From NCBI GenBank assembly GCA_041821285.1, contig JBGUER010000135.1, forward strand, positions 1-8,989: a stretch of DNA of 8,989 nucleotides. The letters are read 5' to 3'. A model generated the notes under the pieces. It ran no database searches and had not been told where the DNA came from. It was given only the letters and a program-made list of their open reading frames with translations. Source of the DNA: JAJBWD01 sp041821285 (GTDB lineage Bacteria; Bacillota; Clostridia; Clostridiales; Clostridiaceae). Below, one piece after another: positions 1 through 7,109 of this stretch (position 1 is the first letter of the stretch; each line of letters opens with the position of its first letter). Both the position numbers and the translations under genes were made by a program.

Positions 1-2069
1 GGGAATGGCCAGTATTCTTCACTAACCAATGCTTCGATTTCATCGCATGGAGTTCTTAACTCTCCCATAGAAACAAAAACTTTTTCTCTATAAGCAAATG
101 CTTTTTCTTCAATATCATCTATTGAAGCTGCAGCTTTAACTGCACTTTCTAGAGCTACTAATTTTTCACTAGCATCACCTAGCAAATCAGATATTTTAAC
201 TATTAAAGATTCCTGCAGCGTTACATTTGCAGCTGGAACTGCAGCCACTATAGTATTCATCGAATCAGCTAAACTAGCAACATAATCCATAGCTGCTGGC
301 AATATTTGTTTTTTAGCCATATCTACCATAGTAAGCGCTTCTATATTAATAGTTTTCTCATATTCTTCAAATATAATTTCCTGTCTTGCAAAGATTTCAC
401 CCTCAGTAAATACTTTATGATTAGTAAATACTTTAATACTGCTTTCTGATGTAAAAGCTTTATATGATTCAACAGAAGATTTTATATTAGGAAGACCTCT
501 TTTTTCGGCTTCTCCTATCCAAGAATCTGCGTATCCATCACCATTAAATATAACTCTTTCATGATCAGTTATTAATCTAGTTATGACTTCTATAAGTTTC
601 GTATTTAAATCAGAAGCGCCTTCAATTTCATCAGCTATTCTTTTTAATTCTTCAGCAACTATAGTATTTAAAGTTATATTTGATCCTGAAATAGAAGCAG
701 ATGAGCCAAGCATTCTAAATTCAAATCTGTTACCAGTAAATGCAAAAGGTGAAGTTCTGTTTCTGTCTGTAACATCTCTTGGAATATCAGGAAGTGTAGC
801 TACCCCTATATTTAAAGCTCCAGCTACTTTACTATCTTTTAATTTTCCAGCTTTTATTTGTTCAACTATATCAGAAAGTTGATCACCTAAAAACATCGAT
901 ATTACAGCAGGAGGCGCTTCATTAGCTCCTAATCTATGATCATTACCAACATCTGCAGCAGACATTCTTAATATTGGAGCATATTCATCAACACCAGCAA
1001 TGATAGCAGCTAAAAATAATAAGAATTGTGTGTTTTCATGTGGCGTTTTCCCAGGCTCTAATAAATTCATTCCATCATCTGTAGACATAGACCAATTGTT
1101 ATGCTTTCCAGATCCATTTACTCCAGCAAATGGTTTCTCATGAAGTAGACAAGCAAGATCATGATGAGCAGCGACCTTACATAAAATGTCCATAACTAAT
1201 TGGTTATGGTCTGCAGCTATATTAGTTGTTGTATATATTGGTGCCATTTCGTGCTGACCTGGTGCAACTTCATTATGTTTTGTCTTAGATGCAATTCCCA
1301 TTTTCCAAAATTCTTCATCAGCCTCTTTCATAAATGCTGAAACTCTTTCCTTTATACTTCCAAAATAGTGGTCGTCCATTTCTTGACCCTTTGGAGCAGG
1401 AGCACCAAATAAGGTTCTTCCTGTTAAAAGCAAATCTTTTCTTTCTTTATATAATTTTTTATCTACTAAAAAATATTCCTGTTCTGGTCCTACAGTAGTA
1501 ACAACTTTTTTGCTAGTATCATTTCCAAATAATTTAAGTATTCTCATAGCTTGAACATTTAAAGCTTCCATAGAACGAAGAAGTGGTGTTTTCTTATCTA
1601 AAGCCTCGCCTGTATAAGAACAAAATGCAGTAGGTATGCACAAAGTACCATCTTTTACAAAAGCAGGTGATGTACAATCCCAAGCAGTATATCCTCTTGC
1701 TTCAAAAGTAGCTCTTAATCCTCCATTTGGAAAAGATGAAGCATCTGGTTCGCCTTTTATTAATTCTTTTCCGGAAAACTCCATAACAGCTTTTCCATTA
1801 CCAACCGGAGATAAAAAAGAATCATGTTTTTCAGCAGTTTTACCAGTCATAGGTTGGAACCAATGTGTATAATGAGTAGCACCTTTTTCTACCGCCCATT
1901 CTTTCATAGCATGTGCTACCACATTTGCAACACCAAGTGTTAATTGTTCACCATTGTCAATAGTCTTTTTTAATTCCTTATATGTGGCTTTTGGAAGTCT
2001 CTCCTTCATAACCACATCACTAAACACATTTGAACCAAAAATTTCACTTACATTTACATTTTTACTCAT
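1..2069 (-). CDS. glnN: Glutamine synthetase type III (GlnN), 3' end cut off by the window edge
   Basis: Catalyses ATP-dependent condensation of ammonium with glutamate to glutamine in the cytoplasm, the main route of ammonium assimilation at low nitrogen. I read 689 complete codons from the ATG at 2067-2069 to the left edge, ending in EEYWPF, so only a short C-terminal tail is probably missing from a protein of about 700 residues. Features typical of the long type III enzymes rather than GlnA type I: the N-terminal stretch GATHYTHWFQPMTG (about 63-76), GGLRATFEARGYTAWDCTSP (about 116-135), TVGPEQEYFLVD (about 192-203), NEVAPGQHEMAPIY (about 266-279), and the active-site segment GVNGSGKHNNWSM (about 316-328). 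DRNRTSPFAFTGNRFEFRMLG follows further on. The start is supported by a GGAGG site 7 nt upstream. A promoter and an attenuator precede it. No frameshift is seen. The family call is very secure; the symbol glnN follows usual naming. Confidence 0.97.
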   Translation of the reverse strand, partial: MSKNVNVSEIFGSNVFSDVVMKERLPKATYKELKKTIDNGEQLTLGVANVVAHAMKEWAVEKGATHYTHWFQPMTGKTAEKHDSFLSPVGNGKAVMEFSGKELIKGEPDASSFPNGGLRATFEARGYTAWDCTSPAFVKDGTLCIPTAFCSYTGEALDKKTPLLRSMEALNVQAMRILKLFGNDTSKKVVTTVGPEQEYFLVDKKLYKERKDLLLTGRTLFGAPAPKGQEMDDHYFGSIKERVSAFMKEADEEFWKMGIASKTKHNEVAPGQHEMAPIYTTTNIAADHNQLVMDILCKVAAHHDLACLLHEKPFAGVNGSGKHNNWSMSTDDGMNLLEPGKTPHENTQFLLFLAAIIAGVDEYAPILRMSAADVGNDHRLGANEAPPAVISMFLGDQLSDIVEQIKAGKLKDSKVAGALNIGVATLPDIPRDVTDRNRTSPFAFTGNRFEFRMLGSSASISGSNITLNTIVAEELKRIADEIEGASDLNTKLIEVITRLITDHERVIFNGDGYADSWIGEAEKRGLPNIKSSVESYKAFTSESSIKVFTNHKVFTEGEIFARQEIIFEEYEKTINIEALTMVDMAKKQILPAAMDYVASLADSMNTIVAAVPAANVTLQESLIVKISDLLGDASEKLVALESAVKAAASIDDIEEKAFAYREKVFVSMGELRTPCDEIEALVSEEYWPF

Positions 2070-2076
2070 ACAGCAT

Positions 2077-2082
2077 CCTCCT
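2077..2082 (-). promoter_or_regulatory. Ribosome binding site of glnN
   Basis: The minus strand reads AGGAGG in AAAAGGAGGATGCTGTATG, a near-perfect Shine-Dalgarno match 7 nt before the ATG. It fixes the start. An upstream-looking ATG inside GGATGCTG is too close to the Shine-Dalgarno sequence and out of frame. Confidence 0.85.
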
Positions 2083-2117
2083 TTTATATACAAAACACAA
2101 ATAAATATTTACGAACA

Positions 2118-2157
2118 CAAAAATACGGAGCCCCTCAATAAACCTTGAGAACTCCGT
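2118..2157 (-). terminator. Intrinsic terminator in the glnN leader (attenuator)
   Basis: On the minus strand ACGGAG (2152-2157) pairs with CTCCGT (2125-2130). An inner CTCAA (2145-2149) pairs with TTGAG (2134-2138) around loop GGTTTA. The tail is TATTTTT then GTG. It lies between the glnN promoter and the glnN ribosome binding site, so it would stop transcription before the gene unless relieved. A second hairpin overlaps its 5' arm (see 2148-2163), which makes it an attenuator rather than a plain end-of-gene terminator. Confidence 0.8.
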
Positions 2158-2163
2158 TGCTCT
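2148..2163 (-). promoter_or_regulatory. Candidate ANTAR-type antiterminator hairpin of glnN
   Basis: The minus strand reads AGAGC-AACGGA-GTTCT: a 5-bp stem (one G-U pair) closing a six-base loop with A at position 1 and G at position 4. Those are the conserved loop bases of RNA targets of ANTAR-domain antiterminators such as EutV and NasR. Its 3' half (loop bases CGGA plus GTTCT) is also the 5' arm of the terminator at 2118-2157, so the two structures exclude each other. A usual ANTAR target has two such hairpins. The only upstream hairpin I see (GTGAT-TAA-ATCAC, 2168-2180) does not have the hexaloop, so the match is partial. ANTAR control of glnN is inference; the protein itself is not in the window. 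Confidence 0.6.
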
Positions 2164-2202
2164 TAAAGTGATTTAATCACAAATTATTATTTCAATATAT
2201 GT

Positions 2203-2231
2203 AATATATCATATTTCCACGGTTATTGCAA
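2203..2231 (-). promoter_or_regulatory. Housekeeping sigma-factor promoter of glnN
   Basis: On the minus strand, -35 TTGCAA (2226-2231) and -10 TATATT (2203-2208) are separated by exactly 17 nt. Predicted transcription start is around 2196, giving a leader of about 125 nt that contains the antiterminator/terminator pair. An inverted repeat (2238-2259) sits just upstream of the -35 box. Confidence 0.7.
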
Positions 2232-2237
2232 GATAAT

Positions 2238-2259
2238 TTTGCATAATTTAAAATGCAAA
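2238..2259. repeat. Inverted repeat upstream of the glnN promoter
   Basis: TTTGCAT (2238-2244) and ATGCAAA (2253-2259) form a perfect 7-bp inverted repeat with an 8-nt AT-only spacer. It lies between the stop of the GGDEF-EAL gene (2279) and the glnN -35 box. It could be an operator or a weak terminator of the upstream gene. It lacks a following T-run on the minus strand, so I lean to a binding site, without proof. Related TTGCAA words occur at 2226-2231 and 2261-2266. Confidence 0.35.
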
Positions 2260-2278
2260 CTTGCAAATATTCTAAAAA

Positions 2279-4789
2279 CTAATCTTTGTTTTCCTTTAGT
2301 TTTTTTTCAAAATCCAAAGCACTTAATGGCTTACTAAATAAATATCCCTGTATTTCATCGCACTTATATTCGCAAAGAATATTATACTGTTCTTCTGTTT
2401 CTACTCCCTCTCCCACTACAGATAAATCAAGTCCATGTGCTAATTTAATAATAGTTGAGGTTATAAATTTATCTTCATCACTATATGTTAATTTATCAAC
2501 AAATGTTTTATCTAGCTTCAATGAATTTATAGGAAGTTTTATCAAATAATTCAACGAAGAATATCCTGTTCCAAAATCATCTAAGGAAATTTTTATTCCC
2601 ATCTCTCTAAACTTTTTTAATATTTTCCTACTTATTTCAAACTCATTCATTATCATAGTTTCTGTTATTTCTATTTCTAAATACTCAGGATCCAATTTGG
2701 TAGCTTCCAAAACATTTTTCACTATGGAAACTATATCCGTTTCATACAATTGCCTTTGTGATAAATTTACTGCTACCCGTACAGGCTTAAGCCCCATATC
2801 CTGCCACATCTTATTTTGTCTACAAGCTTCCCACAATACAAATTCACCTAAAGGTATAATAAGTCCCTTTTCTTCTGCTAGAGGAATAAAACTATTTGGA
2901 TAAATCATTCCTTTACTTGGATGTAACCATCTAACAAGTGCTTCCATTGAAACAATTTCCTTAGTGACAGAATCATATTTAGGCTGATAATTTAAAACAA
3001 ATTCATTATTACTCAAAGCCTTTCTCAAATCATTCTCTAATTTTATTTTATCTGCAAGTTTAACATTCATACTTTCTTTAAATATTTCGTAAGTATTTTT
3101 CCCTTGGTTTTTAGCTTCATACATAGCTACATCTGAATTTTTTAATAGCTCATTAAGATTATTACCATTTTCAGGATACATAGCAAGACCAGCACTTATA
3201 GTAATATAATAATTACTTCCCTCTATTTTAAAAGGATATTTAAAATTATCTAGCAATTTCTTAGTAAATAAAACCACATCATACACACTATCCACTGAAG
3301 TTAATATGAAAACAAATTCATCTCCACCTATATGACATAATATATCATCTTCTGATAATATACTTTTAAACAATTTAGATATTGTAACTAAAAATTCATC
3401 ACCTTTTGAATGGCCTAATGTATCATTTATAGTTTTAAAATTATCAACATCTAAATAACATATACCAATCTTTCTATTTTCACCTTCAACACGATTTGTA
3501 ATATGTCCCATTTCATTAATTAAATAATTTTTATTAGGAAGCCCTGTTATTCTGCTTGAAAAAGCTAAGTTAGATATTTCTTCTTTAGACTGTTTAAGTT
3601 CCTCTACCTGACTCATTAAAACTTCTTCTTTATCAGTTAATTCGTCTACAAGGTTAGAAATATTTGAAGACGCTTTATTTATAGCATTTACCATTGTTCC
3701 GGTTTCATCATTTGAATAAGCTTTTACACTATAATTCAAATTTCCCTTTGCTAATTCCTCCGCAGCTTTTGTTACCTCAACTATTGGTTTTGATATCCTA
3801 TCACCAATAATAAGAGCTATTACTCCAAATATCACTAATCCAATAACTAAAATTAAAACAGATACATTAGTAAGATTATTCATTCTATTCATAGCTTCAT
3901 TTTCCACAACTGATGCTACTAGAACCCAACCATTAGAAAGCTTTTTATAACTTAATACTTTATCTTGTCCTTTAAATATACAGTTTTCCACATTTCGATC
4001 AATTTTTTTCATATCCTCTGCAATATTTTTATAAGCACTATTATTTACAGTTGATAGATTATCTTCTATTCCTAAAGAATCATGTACTAAATAATTTAAA
4101 TTTTCATCTAATAAAAAATAATAACCAGAATTATATATTTTTTTATCATTAACCCTTTCTCTATACCTTCTATAATCTATATTTACAGAAACTATTAAAA
4201 ACATTTTTTCATCCACATAAATAGGCATCATACAAGATATAATATCCATATGATATATTTCACTTGAATATGGACTAGACCACATCTCTTCATCTTCATT
4301 TATCACCTTGTCTGTCCAAATTACGTAATCACCATTTTCATCAAATATTCGATTTTTTTCTACATTTACACAATCAAACCTTCTAGCTCTATAATCAAAT
4401 TCATAAGAAAGTATCTGCTCTTGCCCTTTTGCTTCTGGATTTAGCAGTATTGTAGCTCCAACAATATCATTATTAGGTTTTATAAAACCATCAATATCCT
4501 TTTTTAAATAATTTCTATATTCTTCTGCATAACTACTATCATTTAGATACTTATCCATATCTATTGACTTTTCTACCGCAACACCTACACCATTTGCAAT
4601 AGCTTCTATTTCACCTATATTTATATTTAAATTATTAGCTTCCGCCTCTACCATATAATTTAATTTTTCATTTATTTCTTCATTTATTATATTCTTACTT
4701 CTTATAATAGTAATACTTGCAATAATAGCTGCCAAAGAAAATGAACATATTGTAATAGCCAAAACAATTTTTTTTCTAATTCCAAACAT
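2279..4789 (-). CDS. Membrane sensor with HAMP, GGDEF and EAL domains (c-di-GMP turnover)
   Basis: An 836-residue inner-membrane protein predicted to make and/or degrade c-di-GMP in response to an external signal. In order: TM helix about 8-29; an extracytoplasmic region about 30-305 resembling a dCache sensor; TM helix about 308-329; HAMP about 330-383; a short coiled stretch about 384-405; GGDEF about 412-570; EAL about 580-830. The GGDEF site is intact (DVDNF 447-451, GGDEF 488-492). The inhibitory I-site RxxD is absent, because SEDD occupies 479-482. The EAL site looks complete: EALVR 616-620, NLS 675-677, EITET 707-711, DDFGTG 737-742, K761 region, GEGVET 793-798, QGY 814-816. Both activities are therefore possible and the net direction cannot be told from sequence. 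The start is set by GAGGT 7 nt upstream. It is probably transcribed from its own promoter, downstream of pilus genes. Confidence 0.95.
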   Translation of the reverse strand: MFGIRKKIVLAITICSFSLAAIIASITIIRSKNIINEEINEKLNYMVEAEANNLNINIGEIEAIANGVGVAVEKSIDMDKYLNDSSYAEEYRNYLKKDIDGFIKPNNDIVGATILLNPEAKGQEQILSYEFDYRARRFDCVNVEKNRIFDENGDYVIWTDKVINEDEEMWSSPYSSEIYHMDIISCMMPIYVDEKMFLIVSVNIDYRRYRERVNDKKIYNSGYYFLLDENLNYLVHDSLGIEDNLSTVNNSAYKNIAEDMKKIDRNVENCIFKGQDKVLSYKKLSNGWVLVASVVENEAMNRMNNLTNVSVLILVIGLVIFGVIALIIGDRISKPIVEVTKAAEELAKGNLNYSVKAYSNDETGTMVNAINKASSNISNLVDELTDKEEVLMSQVEELKQSKEEISNLAFSSRITGLPNKNYLINEMGHITNRVEGENRKIGICYLDVDNFKTINDTLGHSKGDEFLVTISKLFKSILSEDDILCHIGGDEFVFILTSVDSVYDVVLFTKKLLDNFKYPFKIEGSNYYITISAGLAMYPENGNNLNELLKNSDVAMYEAKNQGKNTYEIFKESMNVKLADKIKLENDLRKALSNNEFVLNYQPKYDSVTKEIVSMEALVRWLHPSKGMIYPNSFIPLAEEKGLIIPLGEFVLWEACRQNKMWQDMGLKPVRVAVNLSQRQLYETDIVSIVKNVLEATKLDPEYLEIEITETMIMNEFEISRKILKKFREMGIKISLDDFGTGYSSLNYLIKLPINSLKLDKTFVDKLTYSDEDKFITSTIIKLAHGLDLSVVGEGVETEEQYNILCEYKCDEIQGYLFSKPLSALDFEKKLKENKD

Positions 4790-4796
4790 GGTAAAT

Positions 4797-4801
4797 ACCT
4801 C
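4797..4801 (-). promoter_or_regulatory. Ribosome binding site of the GGDEF-EAL gene
   Basis: GAGGT on the minus strand, 7 nt before the ATG at 4787-4789. Supports that start. Confidence 0.6.
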
Positions 4802-4847
4802 ATTAACCTATAGTATTTTTGTATGCTGTTTTATAGCATTTATTGTA

Positions 4848-4873
4848 AAACTCTATATCTATATATAGAGTTT
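4848..4873. repeat. 10-bp perfect inverted repeat in the GGDEF-EAL leader
   Basis: AAACTCTATA (4848-4857) and TATAGAGTTT (4864-4873) are exact reverse complements around loop TCTATA. On the minus strand the hairpin runs into TTTTAC. It falls roughly 12-37 nt after the predicted transcription start of the GGDEF-EAL gene. It could be a weak, AT-rich terminator for the pilus operon, an RNA structure in the leader, or an operator. A second small repeat, ATGCT/AGCAT (4823-4827 and 4835-4839), lies downstream. Confidence 0.5.
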
Positions 4874-4891
4874 AATTGTCACATTACACCT

Positions 4892-4897
4892 ATTATA
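4892..4897 (-). promoter_or_regulatory. Likely -10 box of the GGDEF-EAL promoter
   Basis: Perfect TATAAT on the minus strand, preceded by TATG. Seventeen nt upstream lies only a poor -35 (TTTCAT, 4915-4920). Predicted start is near 4885, giving a leader of about 95 nt. The weak -35 suggests an activator-dependent or -10-driven promoter, if it is real. The remaining intergenic sequence up to 4991 shows only an all-AT inverted repeat (AAAAATT at 4973-4979, AATTTTT at 4984-4990) just after the pilus genes. Confidence 0.45.
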
Positions 4898-4991
4898 CAT
4901 AATTTAATTAAATAATGAAAGAAAATATTCTTGTGTAAGTATAATAAGATAAAAAATAACAACTAAGCTCTAAAAAATTTAGGAATTTTTA

Positions 4992-5528
4992 CTATAAAAT
5001 ACTTTGTGAAAAAATTGTTTTTATTATTATCTGAATCACTGTACCACATGCTATACTATATACAAATCTAAATTTATCCTTTCCTGATACATCATCAAAA
5101 TCAGTATAATTTCCAGGACGTCCTCCGTATATGCATTTAAATATATAATTATAAAAATACTTCATTCGCTCTATAAAATTTTTCCTTATTATCATAAGAA
5201 ATATAGATATGATGCCACCACATAAAAAGGAATATACTAAATTATTTAATACAAAATTCATGCCACCTATACTTCCTATTGCGCAAAATAGCTTTACATC
5301 ACCTGCCCCAATCATTCTTAAAGTAAATAAAAGAAAAAGTATTACAAATGGAGTGAACATTCCTATAATTGAAATTTTCAATCCAGCCAACCCATATAAT
5401 AATATATTTGTAATTATACCAATAAAAATAAAGCTGATTACCACTTTATTTTTAACTTTATAGTATCTTATATCTGTAAATAAAGAAATTGCAACTAACC
5501 CTATTATTTCAATATATTTTAACCACAT
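4992..5528 (-). CDS. A24 prepilin peptidase, CpaA/TadV-like
   Basis: Membrane aspartyl protease of 178 residues that would remove leader peptides from Flp-type pilins and TadE/TadF pseudopilins at the inner membrane. The two expected catalytic aspartates are present: D19 in LFTDIR and D77 in the GxGD motif (IGAGDVKLFCAIG, about 73-85). About five hydrophobic helices span the chain. The C-terminal segment KFRFVYSIACG matches the usual final helix of CpaA-type enzymes. There is no N-terminal methyltransferase domain, as is normal for TadV. The AGGAG ribosome binding site (5534-5538) overlaps the stop codon of the upstream gene, with only 8 nt between the genes, so the two are probably translated together. 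It is the last gene of the pilus cluster here. Which pilin it cuts is inferred from context. Confidence 0.88.
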   Translation of the reverse strand: MWLKYIEIIGLVAISLFTDIRYYKVKNKVVISFIFIGIITNILLYGLAGLKISIIGMFTPFVILFLLFTLRMIGAGDVKLFCAIGSIGGMNFVLNNLVYSFLCGGIISIFLMIIRKNFIERMKYFYNYIFKCIYGGRPGNYTDFDDVSGKDKFRFVYSIACGTVIQIIIKTIFSQSIL

Positions 5529-5536
5529 AATAACTC

Positions 5537-6154
5537 CTAAGACATAATAAATACTAGAAAAACTGCAATAGATATAAATGGTGAAAATGGTATTTCTCGA
5601 TTCTTATTTTTTATATCTATAATTAAGAATATAGCACCTACAAATCCAGTTAAAAAACTTGCAAGTAAACATACAGAAATTATCCCATACATATCCAACC
5701 ATAATGCTAAAATAGCTAATAATTTTGCATCTCCTAATCCCATTCCGCCCTTAGTGATTTTAGATATTGCAACCATTAATATTCCAATAACCACAAATGA
5801 TATCAGACAAGTTTTATGATTCATATTTTTGTTTATAAACATATTAACTATTCCCAATATAAATAAAATATATAGTATAGAATCGTGAATGATTTTTTTC
5901 CTAATATCTATTATTGATATTAAAAATAGTAAAGATATTAATGTCGTTCTAATAAAAAACATCTTCAAATTATCAGTATAATGGTATAAAAAAGAATTTA
6001 TTACAACAAAAACTGCAATTTCAAAAATTGATAATTTGCTTTTATACAATTCTGCAATGGACTTTTTTACATTTTTATTTTTCTTAAATCCCAACAAATA
6101 AAACATTATATTACTCAGTAAAAATGAAATTAATATAACTACATATATTTTCAT
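5537..6154 (-). CDS. A24 prepilin peptidase, PilD-like catalytic core without the methyltransferase domain
   Basis: A 205-residue polytopic membrane protein, predicted aspartyl prepilin peptidase. It has D83 in IIDIRKKIIHD, the classic first-aspartate context, and D142 in the GxGD motif (GGMGLGDAKLLA, about 136-147). The C-terminal REIPFSPFISIA (about 187-196) is like the end of PilD/ComC/GspO enzymes and is not found in the neighbouring peptidase. PilD proteins usually have about 250 or more residues with a zinc-binding methyltransferase part at the N-terminus. Here residues 1-70 hold two hydrophobic segments and no paired CxxC motifs, so N-methylation by this protein is unlikely. A strong GGGAGG site lies 6 nt before the ATG. 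It follows the TadE-like gene after 27 nt and precedes a second peptidase by 8 nt. Likely substrates are the adjacent pseudopilin and pilins encoded elsewhere. Confidence 0.88.
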   Translation of the reverse strand: MKIYVVILISFLLSNIMFYLLGFKKNKNVKKSIAELYKSKLSIFEIAVFVVINSFLYHYTDNLKMFFIRTTLISLLFLISIIDIRKKIIHDSILYILFILGIVNMFINKNMNHKTCLISFVVIGILMVAISKITKGGMGLGDAKLLAILALWLDMYGIISVCLLASFLTGFVGAIFLIIDIKNKNREIPFSPFISIAVFLVFIMS

Positions 6155-6181
6155 ATTATTCCTCCCTGGTTTCCATTAATT

Positions 6182-6937
6182 TTAGTTTCCACACCAACCT
6201 CTAATATATGAGACTTGCCTAATTTTAAACTTAGGTATGAATTTTATTGGTAAAGGTATTTCAACACTATAGGTTGTCTCTAATTTAATAGCTCTATTAT
6301 TATCCTCCATAAACAAACTTGAACCGTGGAAATCAAGCCCCTTAATCCCATCTACTACTCCAAATTTTTTTAGTCGTTCATCTGCAGATACACCATTAAT
6401 TGATAATGATTTTTTCATAAATACATACGCTATGGCCGATGTGATTTTTTCATCAGCATTTTCTAAAAGCAAGTTCCCTATAAAACATACCATACTAACC
6501 CCTTCTCTTTCAGGATCAGTCACAACATTATCTACAACATCATAGATATCATCTCCACTATTTTTTACTTGTTCTGCTAAATCACCAGTATTTACACTGT
6601 TTTTAATATCATCAATATTAGATTTACTATTTGACCCTTCAAATTCCCCTATAACAGTATATGCATTTATAATTTCTGCCGAATCATTACTAAAAGTTTC
6701 AGCACCAGCTTCCGTGCTAGTAACCACCTTATCAGCTATGGTCTTCATGCCGCTTTTACTATATATATAACTATATTCAGCTATTTCATTTCCTGCTTCA
6801 TTTAAAGAAAAATCAATTAATTCATGTAAGTAGACCAAATTCATTAAATATGCTATTGACATAACAGCACAAACAAATATAGGAACAACCAATGCAGCCT
6901 CGATTGTTAACGTACCTTTTCTTCTATTTAACCCCAT
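6182..6937 (-). CDS. TadE-like pseudopilin
   Basis: A 251-residue minor pilin-like protein of a Tad/Flp pilus, anchored in the membrane by one N-terminal helix. The N-terminus is a short basic leader (MGLNRRKG), then TLTIEAALVVPIF and a hydrophobic stretch to about residue 37. The G8/T9 junction with Glu at position +5 (G-TLTIE) is the recognition pattern of A24 peptidases, two of which are encoded directly downstream. The rest is a soluble, acidic extracytoplasmic domain. The C-terminus ends GWCGN, with a cysteine that could form a disulfide. I chose the ATG at 6935-6937: AGGAG lies 7 nt upstream of it but only 4 nt from the alternative GTG at 6938-6940, which would add one residue. TadE family is well supported by the N-terminus; the large domain has no recognisable motif. 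Confidence 0.85.
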   Translation of the reverse strand: MGLNRRKGTLTIEAALVVPIFVCAVMSIAYLMNLVYLHELIDFSLNEAGNEIAEYSYIYSKSGMKTIADKVVTSTEAGAETFSNDSAEIINAYTVIGEFEGSNSKSNIDDIKNSVNTGDLAEQVKNSGDDIYDVVDNVVTDPEREGVSMVCFIGNLLLENADEKITSAIAYVFMKKSLSINGVSADERLKKFGVVDGIKGLDFHGSSLFMEDNNRAIKLETTYSVEIPLPIKFIPKFKIRQVSYIRGWCGN

Positions 6938-6985
6938 CACTATTCTCCTTTTTAAAAAATTTTACAAAATACTACACTTTTATTT

Positions 6986-7002
6986 GATATATTTAATATA
7001 TC
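6986..7002. repeat. Short inverted repeat upstream of the TadE-like gene
   Basis: GATATAT (6986-6992) and ATATATC (6996-7002) flank a TTA spacer. The repeat lies at the end of the duplicated block and 49 nt before the TadE-like start. It could be a small hairpin or operator. I see no convincing -35/-10 pair between 6941 and 7010, so the TadE-like gene may be read from further upstream. Confidence 0.3.
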
Positions 7003-7109
7003 CATACATAAGGCTGGTATCCCCTCTAGCCCCAAGTATAAATACACACAAATTATTATTTTACTGGTATGTTTTCAGAATCAAAATCATACAACAAACA
7101 CTTTTCATC
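6995..7109 (-). repeat. 115-bp direct repeat, copy 1 (degenerate context)
   Basis: Matches 8204-8318 in the same orientation. I count two mismatches (7008 and 7011); 7012-7109 is identical to 8221-8318 over 98 bp. It contains the last 17 codons plus stop of a lipoprotein remnant and about 60 bp of downstream flank, including a GC-rich segment (7012-7034). Near identity implies recent duplication or gene conversion. Confidence 0.93.

Noticed and set aside
583..2148. Open frames on the plus strand at 583-882, 1636-1872 and 1954-2148
   Set aside because: They lie antisense to glnN, whose protein is unmistakable, and lack family features. The last one also runs across the glnN start and leader.
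2168..2180. GTGATTAAATCAC as the first hairpin of a full dual-hairpin ANTAR target
   Set aside because: It closes a loop of 3, 5 or 7 nt, not 6, and does not place A1 and G4. I therefore do not count it as a match.
2286..2903. Plus-strand open frames at 2286-2549 and 2697-2903
   Set aside because: Antisense to the EAL domain, which is fully conserved on the minus strand. They are by-products of AT-rich codon use.
4790..4991. c-di-GMP riboswitch before the GGDEF-EAL gene
   Set aside because: The conserved GEMM core and its GC-rich stems are not present. The leader is almost all A and T with simple hairpins.
5209..5463. Plus-strand open frame inside the TadV-like peptidase
   Set aside because: Antisense to a gene with both catalytic motifs. 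No independent evidence of coding.
6938..6940. GTG as the start of the TadE-like gene
   Set aside because: Only 4 nt from AGGAG. The next codon is ATG with a normal 7-nt spacing, and this fits the short leader better.
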